Position numbers and translations under genes: made by a program. Below the pieces are notes generated by a model. The model did not search any database and was not told the origin of the DNA. It saw only the letters and a list, made by a program, of their open reading frames with translations. Positions 40,905 to 50,270 of a stretch of 64,000 nt of DNA are shown piece by piece; position 1 is the first letter of the stretch; each line of letters begins with the position of its first letter. Origin of the DNA: Prorocentrum cordatum (Eukaryota > Sar > Dinophyceae > Prorocentrales > Prorocentraceae); contig CAUYUJ010018556.1 of assembly GCA_963575745.1 (NCBI GenBank), positions 102,260 through 166,259 of the forward strand. The letters are read 5' to 3'.

Positions 40905-41360
40905 CGCGAGCAGGGCCAGCAGTGGCATGCGGGTTATGCGCGCGAGAAGGGCCAGCAGTGGCAGCGGGCTCTGTCGCTGCTCAGCGCGATGCGGGAGGCG
41001 AGGCCGGAGCCCGACATCATCAGCTACAACGCTGGGGTCAGCGAGCGCGGGGGCGGCGAGCTGCGGCGGCGGGCCCCGCCGCTGCTCAGCGAGATGCAAG
41101 GCGAGGCCGGAGCCCCGCACAACGCTGGGATCAGCGCGTGCGGGAAGGGCGAGCAGTGGCATCGGTGGCTGCTTGCATCGCGGCGGATTCGCTGCTCGCG
41201 AGATGCGGGAGGCGAAGCTGGAGCCCGACGTCATCTCTCCTACAGCGCTGGCGGGGTCAGCGCGCGCGGGAAGGGCGAGCAGTGGAATCGGCGGTTGCTT
41301 GCACATCGTTGCGAATTCGCTGCTCGCGAGATGCGGGAGGCGACCGCTGGGATCATCACG
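40905..41360 (+). pseudogene. Decayed pentatricopeptide-repeat fragment
   Basis: In shifting plus-strand frames the DNA encodes EKGQQWQRALSLLSAMREAR, PEPDIISYNAGVSERG and later GISACGKGEQWHRW. These are typical dinoflagellate pentatricopeptide units (35 residues, EKG-QWQRAL-LL-M-EA-EPD-ISYNAGIS). About four partial units remain, with frame changes, internal deletions and loss of spacing. Intact proteins of this kind bind organelle RNA; this fragment cannot. It is on the plus strand, against the prevailing direction. Confidence 0.8.
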
Positions 41361-41369
41361 GGGACAGCT

Positions 41370-41580
41370 GCCACCCCATGCGAGGGATTATCATGGGGAC
41401 CGCTGCCACCCCACGCGAGGGATGGGGGCCGCTGCCACCCCATGCGCGCCAGGCCCCCGGTGCCAGGCCAGCCTTCGTCAGGGCCGCCCTGGGCACCCAG
41501 GCCCCTGCCCCCCGGTGCTAGGCCAGCCTTTGTCAGGGCCGCCCTGGGCCCCCGCCCCGCCCCACCCCCCGCCCCCAACC
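41370..41580. repeat. GCTGCCACCCCA and CCAGGCC minisatellites
   Basis: Three copies of GGGAYCGCTGCCACCCCAYGC (41372-41445) are followed by two copies of a segment of about 65 bp containing GCCAGCCTTCGTCAGGGCCG (41462-41560). Confidence 0.75.
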
Positions 41581-41584
41581 CCTC

Positions 41585-41684
41585 NNNNNNNNNNNNNNNN
41601 NNNNNNNNNNNNNNNNNNNNNNNNNNNNNNNNNNNNNNNNNNNNNNNNNNNNNNNNNNNNNNNNNNNNNNNNNNNNNNNNNNNN
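41585..41684. other. Assembly gap, 100 N
   Basis: Exactly 100 undetermined bases, the conventional placeholder for a gap of unknown length. It lies between a minisatellite and a GT repeat. Confidence 0.99.
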
Positions 41685-41730
41685 GTGTGTGTGTGTGTGT
41701 GTTTGTGTGTGTGCGTGTGTGTGTGTGTGC

Positions 41731-41762
<32 letters not shown>

Positions 41763-41792
41763 GCGCGCGTGCGTGCGTGCGTGCGCGTGTGT
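41685..41792. repeat. (GT)n/(GC)n microsatellite
   Basis: GT repeats with GC interruptions directly after the gap. They give meaningless Cys/Val and His/Thr frames. The short element copy begins immediately to the right. Confidence 0.95.
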
Positions 41793-41796
41793 TTGT

Positions 41797-42072
41797 ATTC
41801 CCCCCAAACTCCGTCAACTGTCAAGAGAGGAGGGGGCCCTGTTTTGGCGACGACCGCGAGCACAGCCGCCATTCCGCCCTGGAGCTCTCCGACTGGCGAA
41901 GAGAACTCCAGGGAACAGCTCCTTGAAAAAAGTTGCGGGGTGGGAGGTGGAAAGGCACAGCTCGAAGCACAGACGGCTGCGGAAGAGGGGAAGGGGAACA
42001 AGGGGGATGGGAGCCAGAACACTGCGGCCTAGGGGGGAACAAAACCGTGTAGGCATAGCCAAACGGGACCAT
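41797..42072 (-). mobile_element. Internally deleted short copy of the 13-kb element
   Basis: On the plus strand it consists of end A (41797-41880, ATTCCCCCCAAACTCCGTCA onward), about 75 bp of unrelated middle, and end B (41955-42072, GCACAGCTCGAAGCACAGAC through to GGGACCAT). The same A and B ends bound the long copy (A at 42073-42158, B at 55075-55191). This is therefore a 0.28-kb deletion derivative, lying head to tail with the full element and abutting it directly. Confidence 0.8.
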
Positions 42073-42567
42073 ATTCCCCCCAAACTCCGTCAACTGTCAA
42101 GAGAGGAGGGGGCCCTGTTTTGGCGACGACCGCGAGCACAGCCGCAGGCATTCCGCCCGCGCCCGTCCCGGGCCCCACCCTCCGGTAAAAGTCCAAGCCA
42201 CCGCCGACCTCCAGTGGGCAAACTGCTCACAGGCAGGGGGCGGAGCCCCACGAGATGATTAAAAAAGGGCGCCGCGGGCCAGCTCCCCCACCGAGCCCCG
42301 CCTAGGGGGAGCTCCACTCCAGGCGCACCGGGGCACGTCCGCGCAGTGCGCCACGCGGGGCGGGAAGGGGAGAGTGACCGGGGCCGCGCAGGGGCCACCC
42401 TGCCCGCATCCTGCGCAGCCGCTTAACACGTTCATGACTCGGCGGCCGGCGTGCGCGCAGGGGGGCCCAAAAACTCGGGGCCACCCCTCCAGAGGGAGGA
42501 GGGTCCGTGATGAATTAATGGAGAGGGCCGCCCGCCTCCCGGACGTCCGCGCATGGCCGGGCCCGGC

Positions 42568-43740
42568 TCAGTCCGTCTCCTCCAGCTGCAGTATCGCCCC
42601 CGCCGGGGGCTCCGGGGTCGCCTCCCGTGCACGGCTGGTAGGGGTCCCCCCCTTGCCCCGTGCGTCGGTCTCCCCAGCCTCGCGGGGGGAACGGGGCGGC
42701 CCGCCCCGGGCTGGTCTCGGGGCTTCTGCCTCCGGCCGGGTCACTTCCAGGCTCCTCCGCAGGGCTGCCTCCCTCGTCTCCTGCAACTTTTCCATGACCT
42801 CGGGGATCCTGTACTCCCTCCCGGTGGACGGGTTGGTATTGGTCTGAACGCCTTCCCCGAACGTGTCCTTCAGGTACTCCTCCGCGATCCGCCCGTTGGT
42901 CTGGCCCAGTCCCGCCTGGGCCCTGCGGCTGAAGTCCCCCAGGTGAAACAAGCGCTCTCCACCGGGGGAGGAGGAGGCCCCCGCCCTCTGCTCGTCGACG
43001 AGGATCTCCACCAGGACCTGCAAGACGTCGCGGAAGCCGCCACCCCTCGGGGCTTGTAGCCACGCGTCCGACCAGAATAGCTCCCGGGTCTCGAAGGTGT
43101 CCTCGGCCGGCGCCGCCGGCTCCGCCTCCTGGGGCCCCTGACCCTCGGCCGGGGGTGCCGGCTCGGGCCCCGGGGGCCCTTCCTCCGGCAGCTGGAAGCG
43201 CGGGTGCCTGGGCTGGGCGCCCTCCGGGGGCTCGGGTGACTCGGCCGGTCCCTCCAGCCTAGACCCGTCCTCCGCCGCGCCCTGAGCCGGGCTGGCGGCC
43301 CCAACAAGGTCGGCCTCGCCCTTCTGGTCCGCTCCCCCTCCCGGCTCCGCGCCCCCGCCTCCCCGCCCCTCCTCAGCGGGTGCGTCCTGAGGCGGCTCCG
43401 CGCCCTGATCTGGGAGGGGTCTCCCGCCCCCACTCTCCGCGCCAGCGGGGTGCCCCCCCGCGGCCCCGTCCGCCTCCCCGCCGGCGACGGGCCCCGCGGT
43501 CTTCCGAAGCGGCGGGGGGGGGGGGGGGCGTACCGTTCGGAGGTTTTGCTCATCCCGGTGCGCCCTGAGGTGCTGGGGGACTGGGCCCTGGAGCAGGTGC
43601 ATCAGCCTGTAGACCTCCCGCGCCTCCACGAAGAACAGCAGCATGTGCTTCGGGTGGTAGTAAACCGTCTCCGTGCCTCCCTCCTCCAAGCGGAGCGGGA
43701 GGGCGCGGTGGGTGTCCAGGCTCCGCGGGCACCCATCCAA
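42568..43740 (-). CDS. Element segment 7: acidic Pro/Glu-rich C-terminal region
   Basis: The frame begins around LDGCPRSLDTHRALPLRLEE, GGTETVYYHPKHMLLFFVEA and REVYRLMHLLQGPVPQHLRA. A low-complexity Pro/Glu/Ala stretch follows, and the end is FRDVLQVLVEILVDEQRAGA, RIAEEYLKDTFGEGVQTNTN, VMEKLQETREAALRRSLEVT and a stop at 42568. ETVYYHPKHMLLFFVEAREV mirrors SEVHLVFFTESRRALAFASG of the upstream segment and RAYYYHYHSVQGDLRQW further up. A strand-rich module may thus recur three times. Confidence 0.5.
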   Translation of the reverse strand: MDGCPRSLDTHRALPLRLEEGGTETVYYHPKHMLLFFVEAREVYRLMHLLQGPVPQHLRAHRDEQNLRTVRPPPPPPLRKTAGPVAGGEADGAAGGHPAGAESGGGRPLPDQGAEPPQDAPAEEGRGGGGAEPGGGADQKGEADLVGAASPAQGAAEDGSRLEGPAESPEPPEGAQPRHPRFQLPEEGPPGPEPAPPAEGQGPQEAEPAAPAEDTFETRELFWSDAWLQAPRGGGFRDVLQVLVEILVDEQRAGASSSPGGERLFHLGDFSRRAQAGLGQTNGRIAEEYLKDTFGEGVQTNTNPSTGREYRIPEVMEKLQETREAALRRSLEVTRPEAEAPRPARGGPPRSPREAGETDARGKGGTPTSRAREATPEPPAGAILQLEETD

Positions 43741-44420
43741 CTGGGTCCATTCATCCCCCCGACCCGAATGGCGGAGTCCAGCCACGCCGCCAGCTCCGGG
43801 GGGAAGTGGCCTATCTCCTGCAGGACCTCGGGCTTCCACAGCTCCACCCAGCTTGTGGGGATGGGCGCCCCGATAGTGTAGCCGCCCGTCGGCAGCATGG
43901 GGGTGCGCACCCAGTCCGCCGCCATCCCTTCCGGGATCCAGCTGGCCACCCAGTCGCAAGGGTCCTCGTCGGGGTCCTCCTCGTGCGCTCCTCTTGCGCT
44001 CCCGCCCGACTCCCCCGAATCGTCCTGGGCTTCTCCTTGCGCCGGTCCAGCAGGGCCGGGGACGACCGGCGCGCTCCCGAGGTCTGCGGGTGCCAGGGGT
44101 GGCTCCTCCGGGGGAGGCTCTTCCGCTTCCCGCGCGGGGTCGAGGCCCCCCTCCGCCCGTCGCTGCACCGGGACCACCCCGGGTCCCAGGGCCGCATGGA
44201 GGGCCCCCTCATGATCTCCTTCCTCGAGTAGCTTCTTTGCGGCCTCGGGCCTGCGGGTGAGCTCCGGGGGCCCGACCCCGGAGGCGAACGCGAGGGCGCG
44301 CCGCGACTCCGTGAAGAACACCAGGTGAACCTCGGAGTACGACTCCTCCAGGGAGGCCACAAGGTCTTCGCGCGTGCAGCCCCGGGCTTCCCGGTCACCG
44401 GGCGTGTCGAGGACGCCCAA
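43741..44420 (-). CDS. Element segment 6: coding region between frameshifts
   Basis: Reads CTREDLVASLEESYSEVHLV, FFTESRRALAFASGVGPPEL, an acidic linker with SGESGGSARGAHEEDPDEDP, then CDWVASWIPEGMAADWVRTP and PPELAAWLDSAIRVGG. Near 43740, at a GGGGGG run, the frame shifts into segment 7. No catalytic motif is seen. Confidence 0.5.
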
Positions 44421-44479
44421 GAGGGTGATGAGGCGCGCCTGGAGGAGACGGTGACGCTCCTCGACGTGCTGGGGGCCCG

Positions 44480-44995
44480 CTATCCCCTGGAGCTCCGGAG
44501 GCTGGGCCGGGCGGCGAATGGGTCGGCGCCTGCCGCTCCCCCCGCCGTCCCGGATGCGGGTGCGGCGCCCGCCGCCCCCTCCGGCGGGGGCTCCGGCTGG
44601 GCGCGCGCCCGGACTCGCTCCACTTCCTCCGCCTGCTCCAGGGCCCTCCAGATCATGCGCTGGTCGCTGGCGGCGGGGAAGCGCAGCCTCCGGAGGTCAT
44701 CCACCGACGCCAGGACGTACTCCCTGCCCGGCGTGTCCCTCCACTGCCGCAGGTCCCCTTGCACCGAATGGTAGTGGTAGTAGTAGGCTCTGTCCTGGGT
44801 GGAGTGGAGCCGCCGGGCGTAGGGGTGAGCAGCCCCAGGGGTCTCTTCCGCAGGGTGCTGCGGGCATTCCCAGACGCGGGGGACGGTGTCGCAGTTCGTG
44901 GACGGAGAGAGGGCGACCCCGAGTTGCTCGTCCAGGGCCCCCCAAACGGTAACCACGGCCGCGCGCGATCCCGTGCACCGGAGAGTGGGACCCAT
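44480..44995 (-). CDS. Element segment 5b: coding region between frameshifts
   Basis: Reads MGPTLRCTGSRAAVVTVWGA, VALSPSTNCDTVPRVWECPQ, RAYYYHYHSVQGDLRQWRDT and LRRLRFPAASDQRMIWRALE, then QAEEVERVRARAQPEPP. WECPQH and the YYYHYH strand are notable. It continues the frame of the segment ending near 45000 after a shift. Confidence 0.45.
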   Translation of the reverse strand: MGPTLRCTGSRAAVVTVWGALDEQLGVALSPSTNCDTVPRVWECPQHPAEETPGAAHPYARRLHSTQDRAYYYHYHSVQGDLRQWRDTPGREYVLASVDDLRRLRFPAASDQRMIWRALEQAEEVERVRARAQPEPPPEGAAGAAPASGTAGGAAGADPFAARPSLRSSRG

Positions 44996-44999
44996 CTGA

Positions 45000-46517
45000 G
45001 CGGCGTTCCACTAGGGCCAAGACCGAGGAAGGTGGGCCCCGCATGGTTGCGATCACGCATGCGGTCCGAAGTGGAGGGGGCTCCGCCGGGGGCGGGGGGG
45101 CGCCTTGGGGCCCGGCGCCCGCTGCGGGCGCCGTGCCCCTCCCTCCGCTGCCCGGCGCGGGAGCCCCGGCCGCCGGGAATGCTGGGGCGGCCTTGTGTGG
45201 CACAGCTGAGCCCTCCGCGCCCTGGGCTGGCGCGCCACCCCCTGCTGTCGCCCCGTGACCTCCCTCCTTCGGGGGTGGGGGCCCCGCCGGTGGGGGGGCG
45301 CCCCCGGGCCCACTGGGCGCCACTCTCCCCGGAGCACCCGTTGCCGGGCCTCCCTCCCCCTTTCCTCCCCCGCCGGGGGCCTGGGATGGTGGGGGAGGAC
45401 TGTGGCGCACGCTGCAGCCTGGCACCGTCGCGCGCGCATCCGCTTCCGGGTGCCCCTCTTCGCGCGGCGGCGGCGCGGGGAGGTAGATCCGCGCGATGTG
45501 GGCGTAGGGCTTGACGTCCAGGTCGTAGTAGTCGGGGTTGTCGTTCCGCGCTCCCCGCACGACCCCGTTTCCGTAGTTGTCGTAGGTCAAGCTGTGGTAG
45601 ATCACCCGCGCGCCTGGCAGCAAGTCGATGGGGCGGGCCCTCGGGCCCAGCCCCCTCCTGCTCTCCCCCTCCCGGGCGGGCACGGGTCTCTCCGGGGGCC
45701 TCGGCTTCGGGCTCCCGCCTTTGGGCGGGGGGGCGGGGCGTCCTGGGCGGCCATCCGCTTCCCAGCCTTCCGCTGGCTCCTCGGTCAGGCGCGCCCTTGC
45801 CGGGCCCCCTCCCTCTTGAGGGGGGCCGTCCGTGCTGGACCTCGCCCCGGAAGGCGCTCCCCCCGGGGGTCGGGGGCGCTCGGGCGGGGGCTCCTGGGCC
45901 TGGCCCTCCCCGCTCCGCCCGGGGTCCGCGGCCCCTCCCCCGGAGGTTTGGGGGGGCCCCCACGCGGTGGGCTCCCTCCGGGGGGGGGCGACACGCGCCA
46001 AGTAATCACTATAGGCCGCCTGGTGGATCTCCTCTACCACCTCTTCCGGCTTCTGGTTGGTTAGGCCCGTGTAGTACTTGGCGAAGTTTTCGTGCCGGGT
46101 CACCCCGGGGTCGGAGGGGCGCCAGTCGCGCAGGACCCTCCGGGCCACCTCCGCGGGCTGCTGGCACAGGTACTGCCTCGCCCTGAAGTCCGGGGGGTAG
46201 TCCGCGAGGTGGTCCCGCACCTGGGTGTGGAGATCCTCCCACCCCTCGTTGTCCAGCTGGTCAGCCAGGGGCCCGTAATCCTCCACCTGGGACAGGAAGG
46301 CGCGGGCAACGTCCAGGGCTCGGTCGGGGTCGAAGTCGCTGCTCCCGCACCGCCGCGCGAAGTCGTGCCAGAACTTGGAGTGCCACTCCCCGCCCTTCTG
46401 GAAGTTGCGGATCGCCCCCCCCTCCGTCGTCCTGGCATGGGACCTCTCCGCCCCCCGGACGACCAGGGTCGGCCCCCCACGGATGCGGGTCCGGGGGTCG
46501 CCGATCCCGTCCTCCAC
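45000..46517 (-). CDS. Element segment 5a: helical domain and Pro/Gly-rich tail
   Basis: An ordered N-terminal part with GEWHSKFWHDFARRCGSSDF, ALDVARAFLSQVEDYGPLAD, RDHLADYPPDFRARQYLCQQ and TRHENFAKYYTGLTNQKPEE then VVEEIHQAAYSDYLARV. This all-helical region would suit a capsid-like or coiled-coil role. A later strand-rich piece reads DLLPGARVIYHSLTYDNYGN and YYDLDVKPYAHIARIYLPAP, and a long Pro/Gly/Ala tail follows. No enzyme signature is seen. Confidence 0.5.
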
Positions 46518-46529
46518 GTCCGATCAGGG

Positions 46530-48010
46530 GGCGGTCCCTCATCCTGAAGGATCAGCCTGAGCAGGTGGGCGGCCGCCCCCGGTCGGCCCATAGCCACCGG
46601 GTCCCTATGCATCTGCGCCACGGCCTCCTGATGCAGGGGGTTCATAGCGCGCGCGGGAGGGGCCCCCACCACCTCGGTCGCGCCCGCGGGGGCGCCCCCC
46701 CTCCCCGAGGGGGCTCCGCCCGCGTGGAAGGGGTAGAGGCTCAGGCTCTCCGTGGTCGGGTCCCGCCAGGCCTTCCACTGCACGGGGCGAGCAGGCAGGC
46801 CCCCTGAGGGGGCAGGCAGGGTCGCCGTGTAGCAGACGTGGCCCGACGCGTTCTGGACGATCGGCAGCCCCCGGGCGCCAAGCTCCCAGAGGTCAATAAC
46901 TCCCTGCGAATGGAGAATGTCCATCCCGAGGTACCGCTGGTCTGGGACCCCCAGGGTCAGGTCTATGTCCAGGAGGTCGGCACCAAGCAGCTCCGCCGAA
47001 CGGATGGTGTACTCCCTCCCGTTCGCCGCCAGGCGGAAGTTCCAGACCCGGCGTGCTTGGGCGCTGCCCTGCCCGAGTCCCGGGAACAGGTGGGGCTCCT
47101 CGTCCACCCGGGGGCCTCTTGCGAAGTCGAGTCCGACGGTGCGGGCGACCTGCAGGTACTTGACCCGGAAGTCGGACCCATGGAACGTCATGCCTCCGTT
47201 GGCGGTGTCGACCGCGACCAAGAGTCGCGGGTTGACGTCCGGCTCCAGGCGGGGCGCGCGGGGCACCTCGGAGGCTCCCTCCACCGTCCATCTTGAGGCC
47301 TCCTGCCCGGCCGGGATGAAGTCCGCCGGGTCGTCCTCCGTCTCCTCCCCCCCTGGGGTCAGAGGGACTGGATCCCCTCCAAAGGGGTTCCCCGAGGCAG
47401 ACTCCTCCCGCAGCCAATCCCGAAACTTGTGCAGCGCGTGGAGACGGGGTTCCTGCCGGCGGCGGCGGAGCTGGCGACACCGCTCGGGGTACTCCCGGAG
47501 GAGGGTGAGGAAGGTCTTGCCGCCCCAGTCTAGGTGGCCGGGAACGCCTTCGGGGACGCGCAGGGTGGCGCGGTCGAGGTGTGCGACCGCTCGGCGGCCC
47601 CGCGGGGATTCGTCCTCCCCCCGGGGCCCCGCGGGCCAGAGTCCTCCGAGGAAGGCGGATACCCGCTGCGTGAGTGCGCCGGCTCCCGCACGCTCCCTCG
47701 TCTGGACTGGCCGCCTCGGGTCGCGAGGGTCGGCGACCAAGGCAGGGTCTCGGTCCCCCCCGATCACCAGCCGGACGAGGCGGCTGTCTGGGGGCGGGGG
47801 CAAGGGGGCCTCCGTAAGTCCCGTCTTCCACGGATCTGGAAACTTGGCCCGCGCCCTGCGCCCCTCCGTGGTGAAGATCAGGCGCGTCACCAGGAACCTC
47901 CAAATCTCCTCCGTCTGCTTCTTGGCTACCACCAGGTGCGCGCCTGCCCGCATCCTGCAGAGGTGGCAGCAGATGTAGCGGGAGGCCCCGTTGGCCCCGA
48001 CGAATAGAGT
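46530..48010 (-). CDS. Element segment 4: possible retropepsin-like protease
   Basis: Reads ASRYICCHLCRMRAGAHLVV (Cys/His cluster), HLDWGGKTFLTLLREYPERC, then RLLVAVDTANGGMTFHGSDF about 100 residues before DQRYLGMDILHSQGVIDLWE. The pairing of a V-D-T strand with a downstream I/YLGMDxL strand is the pattern of retroviral-type aspartic proteases. However, the usual DTG/DSG is DTA here, so activity is uncertain. It ends in MNPLHQEAVAQMHRDPVAMG and then shifts into segment 5a. Confidence 0.45.
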
Positions 48011-48099
48011 ATGGGGGGCCACCCGCGCGTGGACACAGGGCACCTCCATGACTCCCATGCCGCGCCGCACGCGGGGTTTGGGCGCGGTCCCTCCCACCT

Positions 48100-49600
48100 G
48101 GCCGCCTGCCGCCTCCACGTGATGCCGGATGACGGCGATCCGCTTGCGCTGGCCGCCTCCGACGCTCTGCTCCTCGATGACCCTCGGGAGGTCCTCCACG
48201 CCCGGCTTCGCCTCCCCTCCCGCACCAGGTGGGTCCCGAGCCGCAGGGGGGAGCCCTCCTTGGCCCGGACTGGGGAGGGCGATCCCCTCCCCCGGCTTTC
48301 CGAGGAGGCGCCCCGGCTCCGCTCCTGGGGCCGGGGTCGCCCCAGGCTTCCGCTCCTCCCCCGCTCTGGGGAACCGTCCTTGGGCGGGCGGTCTTCCGGT
48401 TGGGCCGGCGCGGGGGGGCCCCTCGGGTGGTGGCGGCGGTACTTGCAGCCCGACGTCTTGCAGGGGCGGCTTTTCCAGTAGTACCGGCACACCCCTGGGG
48501 GGGGCTGGGTGTTGTCGCAGTACTTCCAGCGCTTGCGCGACGTGGACCCACTCCCCTTCCCCAAGCGAGACTTCCCTCGGGAGTTCCCTCGGCCGCCCTG
48601 TGGATCTTTCCCCCGCCCACGCCCCTTTCCTCCTTTCGGGGGCGTGCCGGGCCTCTTCCCCTTCCCGGTGGGGCGGCCCTGTGGGGGTGAAGTCCCACGT
48701 CGGAGACCCAGGACGAAGTCCTGCAGGGTGAGGGTCGTCTGGGGTTCGGTCTCGCGGTCCCCCTCGGGATTCCGCTCGATGTACCTGGCCCGCGCTTCCG
48801 CTCCCCTCTCGGTCCGCCGTATCCGCTCCACCTCGGCCAGGAGCCATTCCCTCTTGTGGCAGGGCTCGCCGCAGCTACCGCAGCTATCCCTCCTCCCCGG
48901 GTGGTCGGGGCCGCTCTGGCACTTCGGGCACCACCACGCCCTTACCTTGGTCAGGAAGTGCGCGGAGCAGTTCTCGCAGCGACTCCGACGGTCCCCCACC
49001 TTCTTCCTGCAGCCGAGGCATAGCCAGAGGCCACCCGGCTGGGCAGGAGGGCGGGGCTCACGCGGCTCTGCCGTGGGAGGCTCGGCCCTTCTGGGGCTGC
49101 GGGACCTAGGGGGCGGCGAATCCCGCGTGCGGAGCCCAGGCTCCCCCCCGGTCCGCTTCCACGGGGGGCTGGGGCTCCTCTTGCGGGGGCCAAGCGAGAC
49201 TTCCTGCCGGACGGAGCCCCTGGGGGTGGACACGCGCCGCGCGCCCGCGCGGTCCGGTGCCGGCGGCGGGCGGGGTCCAACTTTGCTCCCCGACCCTCCT
49301 CGCCGGCGCAGGGAGCGCTCACCAGGGGCACGACTCTCCACCCTTCCCCTTCGGTCTGGTCCCTCTGGGTATGCCCGCCGCCCCGCGCTCCGGGGGCGCC
49401 TGTGCTCTTCCGGTCGAGGGCCCCGTGAGGCGCGCGCTCCTCGGCCCGGGTCGCGGCGGGGGCTGACGGGCGAGCGACGGCGGGACCCCTTGATCCGCCG
49501 TGGGGACTCGGAGGCCCCAGCGCCCCTCCGGCTCGGGCGGCTGTCCCGGGGGGCCCTGCTCCCTCCCCTCCCGCCGCTCGCGCTTTCCCCTCTGCGAGCC
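48100..49600 (-). CDS. Element segment 3: Arg/Ser-rich protein with zinc ribbons and a CCCH finger
   Basis: An Arg/Ser/Pro-rich N-terminus is followed by LWLCLGCRKKVGDRRSRCEN, then CSAHF (C-x2-C...C-x2-C). A second ribbon, WWCPKCQSGPDHPGRRDSCG then SCGEPCHKREW, follows. A Gly/Lys/Arg-rich stretch leads to CRYYWKSRPCKTSGCKYRRH, a CCCH-type finger. The set of metal sites in a very basic protein indicates nucleic-acid binding, as in gag nucleocapsids. RNA rather than DNA binding is inference. Confidence 0.55.
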
Positions 49601-49612
49601 TCGGCGGTGTTT

Positions 49613-50270
49613 TCATTTCCCCTGCTTCTCCGGCGCTCCGCGGGGGGGCGTGGGGCGAGGCTTTCGGCGGCGTTCCCCATCCCCGGCCTGCCTGCCCCGG
49701 CCACTGGCTGCCTTTTCGCGCTCGCTCTCCGACGATCCGCCCTGTGGGGACATCTCTTCTTCCTCCTCACACTTGGCCCCCCCCTTCTCTCCCTTCGGCC
49801 TCTTTCCGAAAGTGGGGGCCCCTTTGGTCGTTATTCCTCCATTCTCGAAGGTGGAGTCCGGCGGAGGGTAGACCGTGCCCCTCTTCATCTCACTCAGGAA
49901 CGTGTCGATCAGCCGCTGGGGGTACTTCCGCCTGTTCCCCCACTCCGCATCCTCCCACCCCGCTCCGACGCTCCGGGCGTAGCGGCACCGTTGGGTGCGG
50001 ATCTGGGCGCCGTGCTTCTCGTCCTCCTAGGAGGTCCAGCATGTCCTGGCCCCGTGCCTCCTCCAGCGCCTGTGTGGCTCGGTTGAACGCGTCCAGGTGC
50101 GCCGGGTGCCCCCTCCCCTCGGTCTCCCTCCGCGGTGGCGGGTCTGGTCCCTTCCCCCCGGTCTCGCCGCTTAGGGCGTCCGTGGCGGCTCCGGGCGATG
50201 CCCCGCCGATGCCGCCTTCCTCCCTCTGGAGTTGAGGGTCCGAAGGCCCTTCACCCCCCCCTGCGGAATT
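49613..50270 (-). CDS. Element segment 2b: hydrophilic linker region
   Basis: Follows segment 2 after a frame change at the C-run near 50258: GGEGPSDPQLQREEGGIGGA, DAFNRATQALEEARGQDMLD and LL. After another shift it reads EWGNRRKYPQRLIDTFLSEM, KRGTVYPPPDSTFENGGITT and CEEEEEMSPQGGSSESEREK, with a stop at 49613. No domain is seen. Confidence 0.45.

Noticed and set aside
41685-41795. Cys-Val and His-Thr repeat ORFs, some crossing the N gap
   Set aside because: Translations of (GT)n; frames across undetermined bases cannot be supported.
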